From assembly GCA_049295575.1 (NCBI GenBank), contig JBAQQX010000003.1, positions 47,188 through 111,187 on the forward strand: 64,000 nucleotides of DNA, given 5' to 3'. The DNA comes from UBA6022 sp049295575 (GTDB taxonomy: Bacteria > Patescibacteriota > Saccharimonadia > Saccharimonadales > Saccharimonadaceae). The position numbers and the translations under genes are program-made. Numbering within the stretch: position 1 is the first letter of the stretch; each line of letters opens with the position of its first letter. Under the pieces are notes generated by a model. The model did not search any database and had not been told where the DNA came from. It saw only the letters and a program-made list of their open reading frames with translations. Shown in pieces: positions 7,451-15,693 of this stretch.

Positions 7451-8032
7451 CTATTCATTCGCATAGGCGGATAGTTTCGGACCCGAGTATTGTAGCGGGA
7501 TATACAGCCTTGAACCGATGAAATCGCTATCTTCTCTTCCGGTGATTGTAGCGTTTTGCAGTACGAGATGAAGGCCGAATGGTCGAACAAAACGTGCCAA
7601 ATCAAGCTTATCCATTTCCTCCGGACTGCTCAAAAGAAATACCTCATCGACATACGGCTGAACATCGATTCCCTCAACTACTCCATGCACGACCCCGTCT
7701 TCAAATATCATCTCCGTATCAAAGGACTTTGTTTCTCGATCGAATATTTGAAAGATTGTTTTCCCTGCGACAGACACTAAGTCGCCTTGCGTTGGAGCAT
7801 CGTCAATACGTTGCCAGTTATTAAGCATGACCTCGCGAAGCACGCCACCGATTGTACGTACATCCTCGCTGTCGGTCACATCAAGCTCCTTGCCAGTTGC
7901 TTCGGGCGCAGCCCGATAAATGCCGAGTAGCACTTCTTGATAAAAATCCATCAAGGTTTTGCGCCACAGACTAAGGTCGGTAGATACCTCGCGCTCGAAC
8001 TGCGCAAATAGCTGTTCTTCGGAAAAATCCAT
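7451..8032 (-). CDS. Hypothetical soluble protein
   Basis: 193 residues with no signal peptide or membrane helix and no family I recognise. The N-terminal half is helical and charged (EEQLFAQFEREVSTDLSLWR...), the C-terminal half predicted to be beta-rich, ending GSRLYIPLQYSGPKLSAYANE. A TTGTCA/17 bp/TACGCT promoter lies so close to the ATG (8 bp after the -10 box) that the transcript is probably leaderless. Codon use resembles the neighbouring housekeeping genes. It is a single gene just upstream of the yitT-like gene on the same strand. Confidence 0.65.
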   Translation of the reverse strand: MDFSEEQLFAQFEREVSTDLSLWRKTLMDFYQEVLLGIYRAAPEATGKELDVTDSEDVRTIGGVLREVMLNNWQRIDDAPTQGDLVSVAGKTIFQIFDRETKSFDTEMIFEDGVVHGVVEGIDVQPYVDEVFLLSSPEEMDKLDLARFVRPFGLHLVLQNATITGREDSDFIGSRLYIPLQYSGPKLSAYANE

Positions 8033-8193
8033 ATTACATTAGCGTACTCGCGCATGTTTATAATGACAAGCATAACTTTCATCAGCAACGGAAATGACTT
8101 CTATTCGTTTCGCTCTTTATGGAGCTCGTCAGCAAAATGACATAATTTTGGACGAATAGTTGAAATAGATAGAAAGACAGGATTGCCAGTGAT

Positions 8194-8232
8194 GGCCTGC
8201 AACATTCCGAAAACTCCGGAATGTTGCAGGCC
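8194..8232. repeat. Perfect 16-bp inverted repeat (strong hairpin)
   Basis: Arms GGCCTGCAACATTCCG (8194-8209) and its exact complement (8217-8232) flank a 7-nt loop. It lies 34 bp after the stop of the broken small gene at 8267-8523 and could end its transcript, but neither strand has a U-run after the stem, so it is not a classical intrinsic terminator. From 8033 to 8193 I see nothing else except the promoter of the preceding gene. Confidence 0.8.
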
Positions 8233-8266
8233 GCATCAACCGACGCTGCTATAGCTCGATGGACGA

Positions 8267-8523
8267 CTACGGACGTCCGATGAGAATATCAACGGAACGA
8301 CCGATGCGCAACTGACGCCGAACGGTTTCTTCGTTCGGCACGTTGACGCCATCGACCCAATGCTCTTTGCACTCCTGACCTACAAGGACCAGCCAAGTGT
8401 GCGGCCGAGCGTAGGAGGAGGTGTTGCGGTAGGTGAACTGCTTTGCCACTGTATGCTCCATCTTGACGGGCAACAGCCTGAGACCATCCCAGGTGGGCCC
8501 GTCAGTAGTCTAAATACATCCAT
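8267..8523 (-). pseudogene. Small unknown gene, apparently frameshifted near its start
   Basis: A good Shine-Dalgarno (AAGGAG, 8529-8534) lies 5 nt before ATG 8521-8523, which opens MDVFRLLTGPPGMVSGC... and runs into a stop after 47 codons with low-quality sequence. A reading frame shifted by one base encodes TTDGPTWDGLRLLPVKMEHT through ...RRQLRIGRSVDILIGRP and looks like real protein. A one-base shift around 8501-8504 (CTACTGACGGG) would join them into MDVFRLL-DGPTWDGLRLLP... of about 85 residues. Either the gene is a recent pseudogene, a programmed shift occurs, or the downstream frame is started internally (TTG 8471-8473 or ATG 8459-8461). It has a near-consensus promoter (8593-8621). The function is unknown. 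Confidence 0.5.
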
Positions 8524-8592
8524 GCATTCTCCTTCTCTTCGATCTATCTATTTCAATGAACTCTCATCGTATCTGACGACAAAAGCTTTGCG

Positions 8593-8621
8593 ATAATAAC
8601 ACGTAATAATATGCACGTCAA
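8593..8621 (-). promoter_or_regulatory. Near-consensus promoter for the 8267-8523 gene
   Basis: TTGACG (8616-8621), 17-bp spacer, TATTAT (8593-8598) on the minus strand, giving a leader of about 60 nt that ends in the AAGGAG ribosome-binding site. Confidence 0.65.
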
Positions 8622-8658
8622 TAGTCTCACCCCTGTTTCATATATAACAATTTAATAG

Positions 8659-8683
8659 CCCCGCAGCCATTACAGCTGCGGGG
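8659..8683 (-). terminator. Intrinsic-type terminator after the 8691-9125 gene
   Basis: CCCCGCAGC (8659-8667) and GCTGCGGGG (8675-8683) form a perfect 9-bp stem with a 7-nt loop. It begins 7 bp after the stop codon of the minus-strand gene; the following bases are A/T-rich (CTATTAAATT) rather than a pure U-tract. Confidence 0.75.
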
Positions 8684-8690
8684 TTCTCTA

Positions 8691-9125
8691 TTAAGTAGCG
8701 ACGACACTAGCACGGGTTGTCTGGAGAAGATAGATGACATATTGGACGACATCTAATTCTTCTTCAAACTCCTCAGAGTCACGCGGGTGAAGCTTATTAG
8801 ATCTTCCTCTCATCCAAATACGTGCTGAGGTATCGAGACAAAAGTTTGATCGACCAACGGGTTTTTCGTCAAGCGGAAAGATGATACGCCTCTTGACCTC
8901 ATCACCTTTTGGCGCCAGGACAGATACTGTGCGAGATTTATCATCCCACACACCGCTATCAAACAACCAGACACGGGTCTCTTCAGCTTCTGCTTGTAGG
9001 CGATCGAGGAGCCAACGCGCGCCACCGATTTGGACAATAACTGCCCGGCCCCATGGCCGCTGCCTCTCCTCGTTATAGCGATAGGAGGCGGCAACTAGCA
9101 GCTTAAGGTGCTCGTTAAAATCCAT
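8691..9125 (-). CDS. Hypothetical soluble protein
   Basis: 144 residues, no membrane segment. The middle holds a run of predicted beta strands (RAVIVQIGG, TRVWLFDSGVWDD, RTVSVLAPKG, RRIIFPLDEKP, RIWMRG) and the C-terminus is an acidic helix (EEFEEELDVVQYVIYLLQTT). I do not recognise the family. The gene is a complete transcription unit: promoter TTGCGA/17 bp/TATGAT, a ~75-nt leader, a strong GGGAGGT Shine-Dalgarno 5 nt before the ATG, and a terminator. With its neighbour at 8267-8523 it shares this SD-led style, unlike the leaderless housekeeping genes, so it may be a later acquisition. Confidence 0.7.
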   Translation of the reverse strand: MDFNEHLKLLVAASYRYNEERQRPWGRAVIVQIGGARWLLDRLQAEAEETRVWLFDSGVWDDKSRTVSVLAPKGDEVKRRIIFPLDEKPVGRSNFCLDTSARIWMRGRSNKLHPRDSEEFEEELDVVQYVIYLLQTTRASVVAT

Positions 9126-9206
9126 TCCAACCTCCCATATATGTCGTGCTTCTCATAGAACTCCTCTGGATACGGAAGCATAGCTTGGCCGACCAAAAGT
9201 AAGCCT

Positions 9207-9235
9207 ATCATATCCTATAATCAAGCGTGTCGCAA
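9207..9235 (-). promoter_or_regulatory. Promoter for the 8691-9125 gene
   Basis: TTGCGA (9230-9235), 17-bp spacer and TATGAT (9207-9212) on the minus strand. It lies back to back with the -10 box of the plus-strand Nudix-like gene. Confidence 0.6.
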
Positions 9236-9244
9236 GCGGCCTGC

Positions 9245-9250
9245 TATACT
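9245..9250 (+). promoter_or_regulatory. Extended -10 box of the wHTH-Nudix gene
   Basis: TGC-TATACT ends 8 bp before the ATG at 9259 and there is no Shine-Dalgarno sequence, so the message is probably leaderless. Confidence 0.55.
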
Positions 9251-9258
9251 AGTCTCAT

Positions 9259-9927
9259 ATGCTTGATCATCACATCCAACGTTCTATTGTCTACCAACTC
9301 GCCTTTGAGCCCAGTATGCGATTTGGAGAGCTTAAACCTGATGATATCGACAATAAGCTATTCACCTATCACCTCAAAAAAGTCATGGCAGCTGGCTACG
9401 TCGCAAAGAACGACGATGGGCTTTATATACTTACGTCCGAGGGACGTCGCATAGGCGCTGGCGCCCTGAAGAGCGAACACCGCCTCATTGATCGTGCATA
9501 TTCCACCCTCCTCTTGGCAATTCGCCGTAAGCATGACGGCGCCTGGCTTCTCTACCGACGAAATACTCATCCGATGATTGGTCTAGCGGGGTTTATGCAC
9601 GTGCAACCGGTAGTAGATATGCCCAGCACGGAGATTGCACGTCTGGAATGTCGAGACAAAACTGGTCTTGACGGAGAATTCAGCGTTCATGGCCATGGCT
9701 ATTTTCGCGTATATGACAAGGACCAGCTCGAAAGCTTTATTCATTTCACGCTCCTTGTTTGTGACGACATCCACGGCGAACTGACACCGAACAACATACT
9801 TGCCGATTACTTCTGGGAGATGGCGCCCGACTTTAGTGCACCGCACATGCTACCGAACATGCAGACCCTCCACGAACTATATACTGGACCGTCAGGCGCA
9901 TTTACTGAGCAAACATTTCATCTTTAA
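9259..9927 (+). CDS. Winged-helix plus Nudix-like domain protein with degenerate Nudix box
   Basis: 222 residues. Residues ~1-70 look like a winged-helix DNA-binding domain (RSIVYQLAFEPSMRFGEL...KLFTYHLKKVMAAGYVAKND with the wing GLYILTSEGRRIG). Residues ~80-195 follow a Nudix fold (LLLAIRRKHDGAWLLYRRNT, FMHVQPV, then the box). The Nudix box should read GX5EX7REUXEEXGU; here the helix is IARLECRDKTGL, so Arg is replaced by Leu and two of the three catalytic Glu by Asp and Lys. It is probably a ligand sensor rather than a hydrolase, comparable in idea to NrtR regulators, although in NrtR the Nudix domain comes first. The function is inference. The 3' end overlaps the convergent gene by 4 bp. 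Confidence 0.68.
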   Translation: MLDHHIQRSIVYQLAFEPSMRFGELKPDDIDNKLFTYHLKKVMAAGYVAKNDDGLYILTSEGRRIGAGALKSEHRLIDRAYSTLLLAIRRKHDGAWLLYRRNTHPMIGLAGFMHVQPVVDMPSTEIARLECRDKTGLDGEFSVHGHGYFRVYDKDQLESFIHFTLLVCDDIHGELTPNNILADYFWEMAPDFSAPHMLPNMQTLHELYTGPSGAFTEQTFHL

Positions 9928-10658
9928 ACAGTGCGCGGATAGTCTTCGATTGCTTCTTCGTAGGCTTCGAAGGCACCGTTTGGCGCGTTGCGGCGCCAGT
10001 AGACAGCAAGATCGCTATTGGGATCGGCCAATTGAGCAACTGACGGATGTGAGCCGACCTGGTCACCAAAGACACGAGCTTGTTCGAGCATCGTGAGCGA
10101 TGCTTCGCGTGCTAAATTCTGAACGTCAAACGGACTATATGAATCCGCCACTGTACCAACTTCGGCGCAGGCAAGCTGAAGCGAGACATTCCCAAGTTGC
10201 CGACCAAGTTGCTGTTGGTGACGAGCCGTGGAGCGGCGCTCTACTTTAGTTGCAACAAGCGCCTCTGCGATCGTTGCCGCCTCGACAAGTCCCTGCTGCG
10301 CTTTTGTAAGCAAGCCGCTTTTCGATTCACGCCAATCCGACTCTTCGTCAGCGAGCGTCGGAAGATTAAGGCGACGACGCATTACAGGCGAATGCGCAGC
10401 GTAGTTATACCAGCCAGCATTTAGCCCGCTCATAGCAATTAATGTGCCGGCAAATGCCACATCCTCCGGCTGCTCGACAGATCGCATAATCTGATGGGCG
10501 ATAGATAGGCCATCACGCTGATGCTCGGCAAGAAGCGTACCGCTTGGTAGTGAGCGTCGTCGTTCTATTTCAGTCATTGAGCGTGCTCGTTCAGGGACAT
10601 AATGACGATCGTCAAGGTGTTGTTTAGGTAGGTCAAAATTTCGATAAGGTTTATTCAT
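9924..10658 (-). CDS. Hypothetical helical protein
   Basis: About 244 residues, mainly predicted alpha helix and rich in Ala, Arg and Gln; no membrane segment and no family I recognise. A conserved-looking central part reads AFAGTLIAMSGLNAGWYNYA. An upstream ATG at 10683-10685 is in frame, but CATAGT lies 6 bp before the ATG at 10656-10658 and fits the leaderless pattern of the window, so MNKPYRNFDLPKQ is preferred. It converges with the wHTH-Nudix gene, overlapping by 4 bp. Confidence 0.6.
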   Translation of the reverse strand: MNKPYRNFDLPKQHLDDRHYVPERARSMTEIERRRSLPSGTLLAEHQRDGLSIAHQIMRSVEQPEDVAFAGTLIAMSGLNAGWYNYAAHSPVMRRRLNLPTLADEESDWRESKSGLLTKAQQGLVEAATIAEALVATKVERRSTARHQQQLGRQLGNVSLQLACAEVGTVADSYSPFDVQNLAREASLTMLEQARVFGDQVGSHPSVAQLADPNSDLAVYWRRNAPNGAFEAYEEAIEDYPRTV

Positions 10659-10714
10659 ACTTCTACTATGTGCCACGCGACACATAAAAGCAGTGAAGAC
10701 TTTTTCACTAAGTA

Positions 10715-11179
10715 CTAGGCGCGTTTCAATGGGACTTTTTTGAGCGGACGAACAGTACTTGCAATACTAATAGCTACGGCGATGAGTACGACGTTCTTAA
10801 TGATATATTGTCCTTCGAGTGACGGAACGAATGGATACATCCACACCATATCAGCGAGTAGCACAAGCGGTGAACAGACAAGAACCATGTGCCCGACCAT
10901 GACGGCAATTGCAAGCCGAGTAAGCTTCGGGAATAAGAAAAGCAGTCCGATAATACATTCAATAATTGCCAGTGTAAGATAGAGCGGATCAAACCAATCA
11001 GCACCAACTGTTCGCAGTGTCAGTGCTTCGGCCAGTGGCGTTGCCGGGCTCAACCCCAAGACCTTTAAAATACCGAACCAAAAGTAGACGACAAAAAGGC
11101 TACCTCGTGCAAGTGGCGTGTACCATTTTTGAAACCAGTGAATTAACTGAAGATCGACGGCTTCAATATGCTTTTTCAT
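10715..11179 (-). CDS. DoxX/DUF417-like integral membrane protein
   Basis: 154 residues with four predicted membrane helices. The first carries LFVVYFWFGILKVLGLSPATPLAE, close to the 'W.GilKf..ype...I.pLv' region of DoxX/YkgB-like proteins; the remaining helices hold ECIIGLLFLF, the typical second signature. Members are small inner-membrane proteins of poorly known role, some linked to thiosulfate or redox metabolism. TATACT lies 8 bp before the ATG (leaderless). It is a single gene. Confidence 0.65.
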   Translation of the reverse strand: MKKHIEAVDLQLIHWFQKWYTPLARGSLFVVYFWFGILKVLGLSPATPLAEALTLRTVGADWFDPLYLTLAIIECIIGLLFLFPKLTRLAIAVMVGHMVLVCSPLVLLADMVWMYPFVPSLEGQYIIKNVVLIAVAISIASTVRPLKKVPLKRA

Positions 11180-11235
11180 CTGATTAAAGTATAGCTGATG
11201 TACTCAGATATGTCATTGTACTTATGCTAAGTCAG

Positions 11236-12141
11236 CTAGGCGGTTGCGCCGATTTTAGCATTTTCACGACACATATCGGCGTGGAACAAAAGATCAGGAT
11301 TCTGCTTACAGTTCAAGCAGATAAGAACAAGGTCGTTACAATTTGCCCAGGCGCAGTTTTCGAAGTTAGCCGTTGGACCTTGGCAATGAGTACACTCGCC
11401 AATTGTCTTAGCATGATCACTAAAGTCAATCGTCATGCGATCATCAAAGACGCGCAAACTTCCTTCCCATAGTCCGTCATCGCCATACGCCTCACCGTAT
11501 TTCACAATACCGCCATCAATTTGGTAGACTTCACTGAACCCACGCTTTTTCATCATAGCGCTAATAACTTCGCAGCGGATGCCACCAGTACAGTACGTGA
11601 TTATCTTTTTGTTTTTAATATCATCATACTTATCACTTTCAAGTTCAGCGATGAAGTCACGTGAGGTATTCGTATTTGGCACCACGGCGTTCTTGAACTT
11701 ACCGATCTTGGCCTCATGCTCGTTACGACCATCGAAGAAGATAACGTCGTCACCGTACTTCTCAACTAGTTCATGAACTTGATGCGGCTTAAGATGCTTG
11801 CCGCCACCAATAACGCCGTTTTCGTCAACGTCAAATTCATCGTCGCTATTTTTAAACCCAACAAGTTCACGTCGCGCTTTCACGCTCATACGAGGGAAGT
11901 CCTCGCGGCCACCATCGCTCCATTTGAAGACAACATCCTTAAAGCCGGCAAATTGTTTCGTTGCCTTAATATACGCCTTGAGATCATCCATCTCACCGCC
12001 GACCGTACCGTTAATGCCATGAGGGCTCACAAGAATACGGCCCTGAAGATTTAGGCTATCGCATAATGTCTTTTGCCATAGCTTCATCGTTCCCGGATCA
12101 TTGATGGGCGTAAATTTATAATAAAGTAGAATTTTTTGCAT
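11236..12141 (-). CDS. trhO: tRNA uridine(34) hydroxylase (rhodanese-related, TrhO/YceA)
   Basis: 301 residues. An N-terminal acylphosphatase-like domain (YYKFTPINDPGTMK, GINGTVGG) is followed by a rhodanese domain (VIFFDGRNEHEAKIGKFKNA) with the active-site loop YCTGGIRCE containing the catalytic cysteine, and a C-terminal Cys-rich region (CTHCQGP...CAWANCNDLVLICLNCKQN) that probably binds metal. TrhO uses oxygen to hydroxylate U34 of some tRNAs to 5-hydroxyuridine. TATAAT sits 8 bp before the ATG. It is a single gene between the DoxX-like gene and the divergent ABC exporter. The call is firm because all family motifs are present. Confidence 0.9.
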   Translation of the reverse strand: MQKILLYYKFTPINDPGTMKLWQKTLCDSLNLQGRILVSPHGINGTVGGEMDDLKAYIKATKQFAGFKDVVFKWSDGGREDFPRMSVKARRELVGFKNSDDEFDVDENGVIGGGKHLKPHQVHELVEKYGDDVIFFDGRNEHEAKIGKFKNAVVPNTNTSRDFIAELESDKYDDIKNKKIITYCTGGIRCEVISAMMKKRGFSEVYQIDGGIVKYGEAYGDDGLWEGSLRVFDDRMTIDFSDHAKTIGECTHCQGPTANFENCAWANCNDLVLICLNCKQNPDLLFHADMCRENAKIGATA

Positions 12142-12276
12142 CGTTACCTATTATACTATATAATTACGTTTACTATGACCCCCATGGGTCCTCTATACGC
12201 AGACGTTTGGACGACCAAACCAATAGCGATATCAATCTTGATATAAAATTATTATCACCCACACTAAAGGAGGTTT

Positions 12277-14043
12277 ATGCCTACTACACATTCATCAAAA
12301 CGTATCGTCGGCTTTCTGTTCGGCTTATGGCGCGTTGCACCGGCTGCCAGCTGGTCAATGATCGGCACGCAGATTGTCTTTTCTGCGCTGACAACAACCA
12401 TTGCGCCGATATTCGTCTCTCAGCTACTTACTCGCATTGCGAGTGGTTCGGCCACGCTTCATGACAGCATGGGGCTATTAATTGGCTATGCTATCATTCT
12501 TTTTCTCGGAGATGTCGTAGCTGTCCGTGTCACTATTGCCCTTGCCTTTATAGCAGAAACAAAAATGCAAGCAGCGGTCTCGACGCAAATCTTGTCACAC
12601 CTAACTGCCAAGAGCCTTGGTTATCACGCTGATCGCATGAGTGGCGGCACCGTATCAGACACGACAAAGTTAGTCGGTAGTGTTGAGCGGTTCTGGGACA
12701 CATTAATCTTTACCGCCGTGCCAATTACGACCACGATCATTTCCGTTTGTATTGCTCTGTCTTTCCTTTTCTGGCAGTATGCTGTCGTTCTCGCTGTTTT
12801 GTCGATTATTATTATCTTTACGATCATCAAAGCCCAGACCGCCATTGCCCCTATTAGCCGAAAATCATCTGAAAAATTCAGTGCAGCTACCGCCTATCTC
12901 GCCGACGTCGTTAGTAACATTACGACCGTCAAAGCCTTTGCTCGCAGCACCCACGAACATGCCGAGTACGGCAAGCGCATTAAAGTATGGCGTAAAGCAT
13001 CAATGAAAGAAATGAAGAGCGTTCTTATTATCACTGGATCGTTTGGCGCGATGATGACTGTCATGAATATTAGCGCCCTGCTTGCAGCTGTTCTTGCGAC
13101 CGAGTATCACCTGGCGAGTATCGGCGTCACCTATCTTATGATCGTCTACACCCTAAACGTCGTATCGCAGCTATGGGCCGTATCGAGCACGACTCGCGCC
13201 TATCAGCGTATTCTTGGTGACGCTGGTCCGATGATCAGCACGCTCGATGATCCGATCGAACTAAAAGACCCAGAATCACCTCAGCCTCTTGTTGTCTCAA
13301 AGGGTAAGATTGATTTTGACAATATTACCTTCACGCATGCTGAAAATGACGACGCTCTGTTTAAAGACTTTACTCTTACGATTGCACCTGGTGAGCGCAT
13401 CGGCCTTGTTGGACGCTCAGGCTCAGGCAAAACCAGCCTGACTCGTCTCCTGCTTCGTTTCAACGATATCGAAAATGGTGCTATCACCATTGACGATCAG
13501 CCAATTAACCAAGTTACCCAAAATGACCTACGCCAAACAATTGCCTACGTCGCTCAGGAACCCGTACTATTCCATCGTAGCCTGCGGGATAATATCGCGT
13601 ATGCAAATCCTGATGCTACTGATAAGCAAATTGAGCATGCCATTCGTCAGGCTAATGCCTACGATTTCATCCAGAAGCTGCCCAAAGGCCTCGATACGAT
13701 CGTTGGTGAGCGTGGCGTAAAACTAAGTGGCGGGCAGCGTCAGCGTATTGCAATTGCTCGTGCAATTCTAAAGGACGCACCGATTCTCGTCCTTGATGAG
13801 GCGACCAGCGCGCTTGATAGCGAAAGCGAAAAGCTAATTCAGGATGCACTCAAGCATCTGATGAAAAACCGTACGTCGATCGTTATTGCCCATCGTCTAT
13901 CAACTATCGCCAGTCTTGATCGCATTATCGTTCTCGATAATGGTCAGATTATTGAGCAAGGCTCACATAGTAATCTTCTTACAAAGAACGGTATCTATGC
14001 CAAGCTTTGGAATCACCAATCTGGTGGATTTATCGAAGAATAA
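12277..14043 (+). CDS. ABC exporter, fused permease and ATPase (MDR/lipid type)
   Basis: 588 residues: six membrane helices in the first ~330 residues (type I exporter domain), then an ATPase domain with Walker A GRSGSGKTSLT, Q-loop YVAQEPVLF, signature LSGGQRQRIAIARA, Walker B ILVLDEATSALD and switch His IAHRLSTI. It works as a homodimer or with a partner half-transporter, moving lipids, peptides or drugs outwards; the substrate cannot be told. Translation starts after AAAGGAGG, one of the best ribosome-binding sites in the window. No second half-transporter is adjacent. The transcript ends at a strong terminator right after the stop codon. Confidence 0.93.
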   Translation: MPTTHSSKRIVGFLFGLWRVAPAASWSMIGTQIVFSALTTTIAPIFVSQLLTRIASGSATLHDSMGLLIGYAIILFLGDVVAVRVTIALAFIAETKMQAAVSTQILSHLTAKSLGYHADRMSGGTVSDTTKLVGSVERFWDTLIFTAVPITTTIISVCIALSFLFWQYAVVLAVLSIIIIFTIIKAQTAIAPISRKSSEKFSAATAYLADVVSNITTVKAFARSTHEHAEYGKRIKVWRKASMKEMKSVLIITGSFGAMMTVMNISALLAAVLATEYHLASIGVTYLMIVYTLNVVSQLWAVSSTTRAYQRILGDAGPMISTLDDPIELKDPESPQPLVVSKGKIDFDNITFTHAENDDALFKDFTLTIAPGERIGLVGRSGSGKTSLTRLLLRFNDIENGAITIDDQPINQVTQNDLRQTIAYVAQEPVLFHRSLRDNIAYANPDATDKQIEHAIRQANAYDFIQKLPKGLDTIVGERGVKLSGGQRQRIAIARAILKDAPILVLDEATSALDSESEKLIQDALKHLMKNRTSIVIAHRLSTIASLDRIIVLDNGQIIEQGSHSNLLTKNGIYAKLWNHQSGGFIEE

Positions 14044-14074
14044 AAAATAGCTGCCGAGTGGCAGCTATTTTTTT
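14042..14074. terminator. Bidirectional intrinsic terminator
   Basis: AATAGCTGCC and GGCAGCTATT pair around a GAGT loop, with A-run before and T-run after the stem, so it can stop both the ABC exporter message and the convergent rplY message. The exporter stop codon overlaps its left edge. Confidence 0.9.
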
Positions 14075-14085
14075 ACTCATATAAT

Positions 14086-14823
14086 TTACTTATTGGCGTC
14101 AACGTTAGATTGCTTTGGCTCTTTTTGATCTTTGCCACCTGGGCGAGATTCTTCAGCCTGTGTATCTTGGCGTGTATCGCTACCGTTATCGGCTTCGATA
14201 TCAGCAACATCGTCAATCTCGGCGTCACCACCAGCTGCATCATTCGCCGCCTGCAGTGCGCTTGGTTCGTAGACGTTAGCAATCACAAGATCCATATCCT
14301 GTTCATGATCGGCAAATTCAACACCGCTAGGCAGCGTTAAGTCGGCAATCGTCAGCTTGTCATCGGCGTCGGTAAGGTCGAGAATTGAAATCTCTAGTAC
14401 ATCCGGAAGGTTTGCCGCAATCGCACGAACTTCAACGTGCTCAATAGCCTGAAGGACGACAAGTCCAGCTTTTTCAGCCGCACTTTCACCTTCGCCAACC
14501 AGACGGATTGGCACTTCAGTCACGATCTTCTCGTTCTGCTTAATAGTATGGAACGCAACATGTCGTACGAGATGCTTCACTGGATGCATATCAATTGATT
14601 TGATAATAGCGAGCTTCTTCTTGCCATTAATTATAAGATGAACTGGCGTGTGCTTACCAGCACTCCGCGCAACCTTTGTCGTCTCTACGAGTGACGACTG
14701 TGTCACTAGTGGCTCGGCATGGCCGCCGTAGACAACACTTGGTACAATGTCTTGGTTTCGTAGCGTCGCAACCTTTTTGCCGCTTATACTACGTTCATCT
14801 AATGTTAATGTAATATCGTTCAT
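14086..14823 (-). CDS. rplY: 50S ribosomal protein L25 (general stress protein CTC type)
   Basis: 245 residues: an N-terminal L25 beta-barrel that binds 5S rRNA (ITLTLDERSISGKKVATLRN, VPSVVYGG, HTPVHLIINGKKKLAIIKSI) and the longer TL5/CTC C-terminal domain (VPIRLVGEGESAAEKAGLVVLQ, LPSGVEF). The last ~45 residues form a low-complexity acidic tail rich in Asp, Glu, Gln and Ala. The length fits the CTC form, not the short E. coli L25. A Shine-Dalgarno GGAGT precedes the ATG. It stands alone; in many bacteria the partner gene is pth, which is not visible here. Confidence 0.93.
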   Translation of the reverse strand: MNDITLTLDERSISGKKVATLRNQDIVPSVVYGGHAEPLVTQSSLVETTKVARSAGKHTPVHLIINGKKKLAIIKSIDMHPVKHLVRHVAFHTIKQNEKIVTEVPIRLVGEGESAAEKAGLVVLQAIEHVEVRAIAANLPDVLEISILDLTDADDKLTIADLTLPSGVEFADHEQDMDLVIANVYEPSALQAANDAAGGDAEIDDVADIEADNGSDTRQDTQAEESRPGGKDQKEPKQSNVDANK

Positions 14824-14908
14824 GTTCTACTCCTTAATCTGATCTCAGTCGTTTGTAGTACATCTCCTATTATAGCACTATGCCCGTTCGTGCTAGAATG
14901 AGATGAGT

Positions 14909-15619
14909 ATGTTAGAACTAATTGCACACAACCTTACCTTCGTCAGCGCGCTGCCCGGATTCGACCTTCAAGAACTTATTAAATGGGCTGGGCCAATTGG
15001 CGTTGCCGCTATTGTCTTCGCCGAAAGTGGCCTCCTTATCGGCTTCTTCCTACCTGGCGATAGTCTGCTATTTACGGCCGGTTTCTTGGTGCAGATCGGT
15101 GTCATGCCAATCAATATCCACCTCCTCGTCTTTATTCTATTTCTCGCAGCCGTTCTTGGCGACAATGTCGGCTACACTTTCGGCCGTCGTGTTGGACGAA
15201 AGCTGTTTGATCGTAAAAATTCCCGCCTCTTTAAGAAAGATCACCTTGAAAAGGCCGAGGCGTTCTACGAGAAGTACGGCAGTAAGACAATTATCATGGC
15301 GCGCTTTATTCCTGTCGTTCGCACCTTTGCTCCGATAGTCGCCGGTACTGCAAATATGCACTACAAGACTTTCGTTAGCTACAACATCATCGGCGGACTT
15401 CTCTGGGCAGCTGGCCTTACCTACCTCGGCTACTTCCTTGGTGATGTCTTTACGAATCGTCTCGGTCTCGACATCGATCAGGTTATTCTCCCAGCCGTTG
15501 CGATCATTATTCTTATTTCGATAATGCCACCAATTATCCATATCCTCAAAGACAAAGACCAGCGTACCGCGCTATGGAGCGGCACAAAGAAGCAACTAGC
15601 CGTCCTGTTTAAAAAGTAG
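14909..15619 (+). CDS. DedA family membrane protein
   Basis: About 236 residues, with the DedA signature FAESGLLIGFFLPGDSLLFTAG, the later FGRRVGRKLFDRKNSRLFKK and FIPVVRTFAPIVAG. DedA proteins are inner-membrane lipid-handling proteins; recent work in other species assigns undecaprenyl-phosphate or phospholipid flipping to family members. Two ATGs are possible (14903 and 14909). An extended -10 box TGC-TAGAAT at 14894-14899 lies 9 bp before the second, which would put the transcription start just at it, so 14909 is preferred. A bidirectional terminator separates it from uvrA. Confidence 0.92.
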   Translation: MLELIAHNLTFVSALPGFDLQELIKWAGPIGVAAIVFAESGLLIGFFLPGDSLLFTAGFLVQIGVMPINIHLLVFILFLAAVLGDNVGYTFGRRVGRKLFDRKNSRLFKKDHLEKAEAFYEKYGSKTIIMARFIPVVRTFAPIVAGTANMHYKTFVSYNIIGGLLWAAGLTYLGYFLGDVFTNRLGLDIDQVILPAVAIIILISIMPPIIHILKDKDQRTALWSGTKKQLAVLFKK

Positions 15620-15631
15620 AACTACCGGCTC

Positions 15632-15670
15632 ATAAAAAATACGCGACCAATATGGCCGCGTATTTTTTAT
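15632..15670. terminator. Bidirectional intrinsic terminator between dedA and uvrA
   Basis: ATAAAAAATACGCG (15632-15645) pairs with CGCGTATTTTTTAT (15657-15670); the loop can add CCA/TGG. The A- and T-runs are part of the stem ends, so the element works in both directions. Confidence 0.9.
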
Positions 15671-15693
15671 AGAGTATTACTACTATAGATTGC

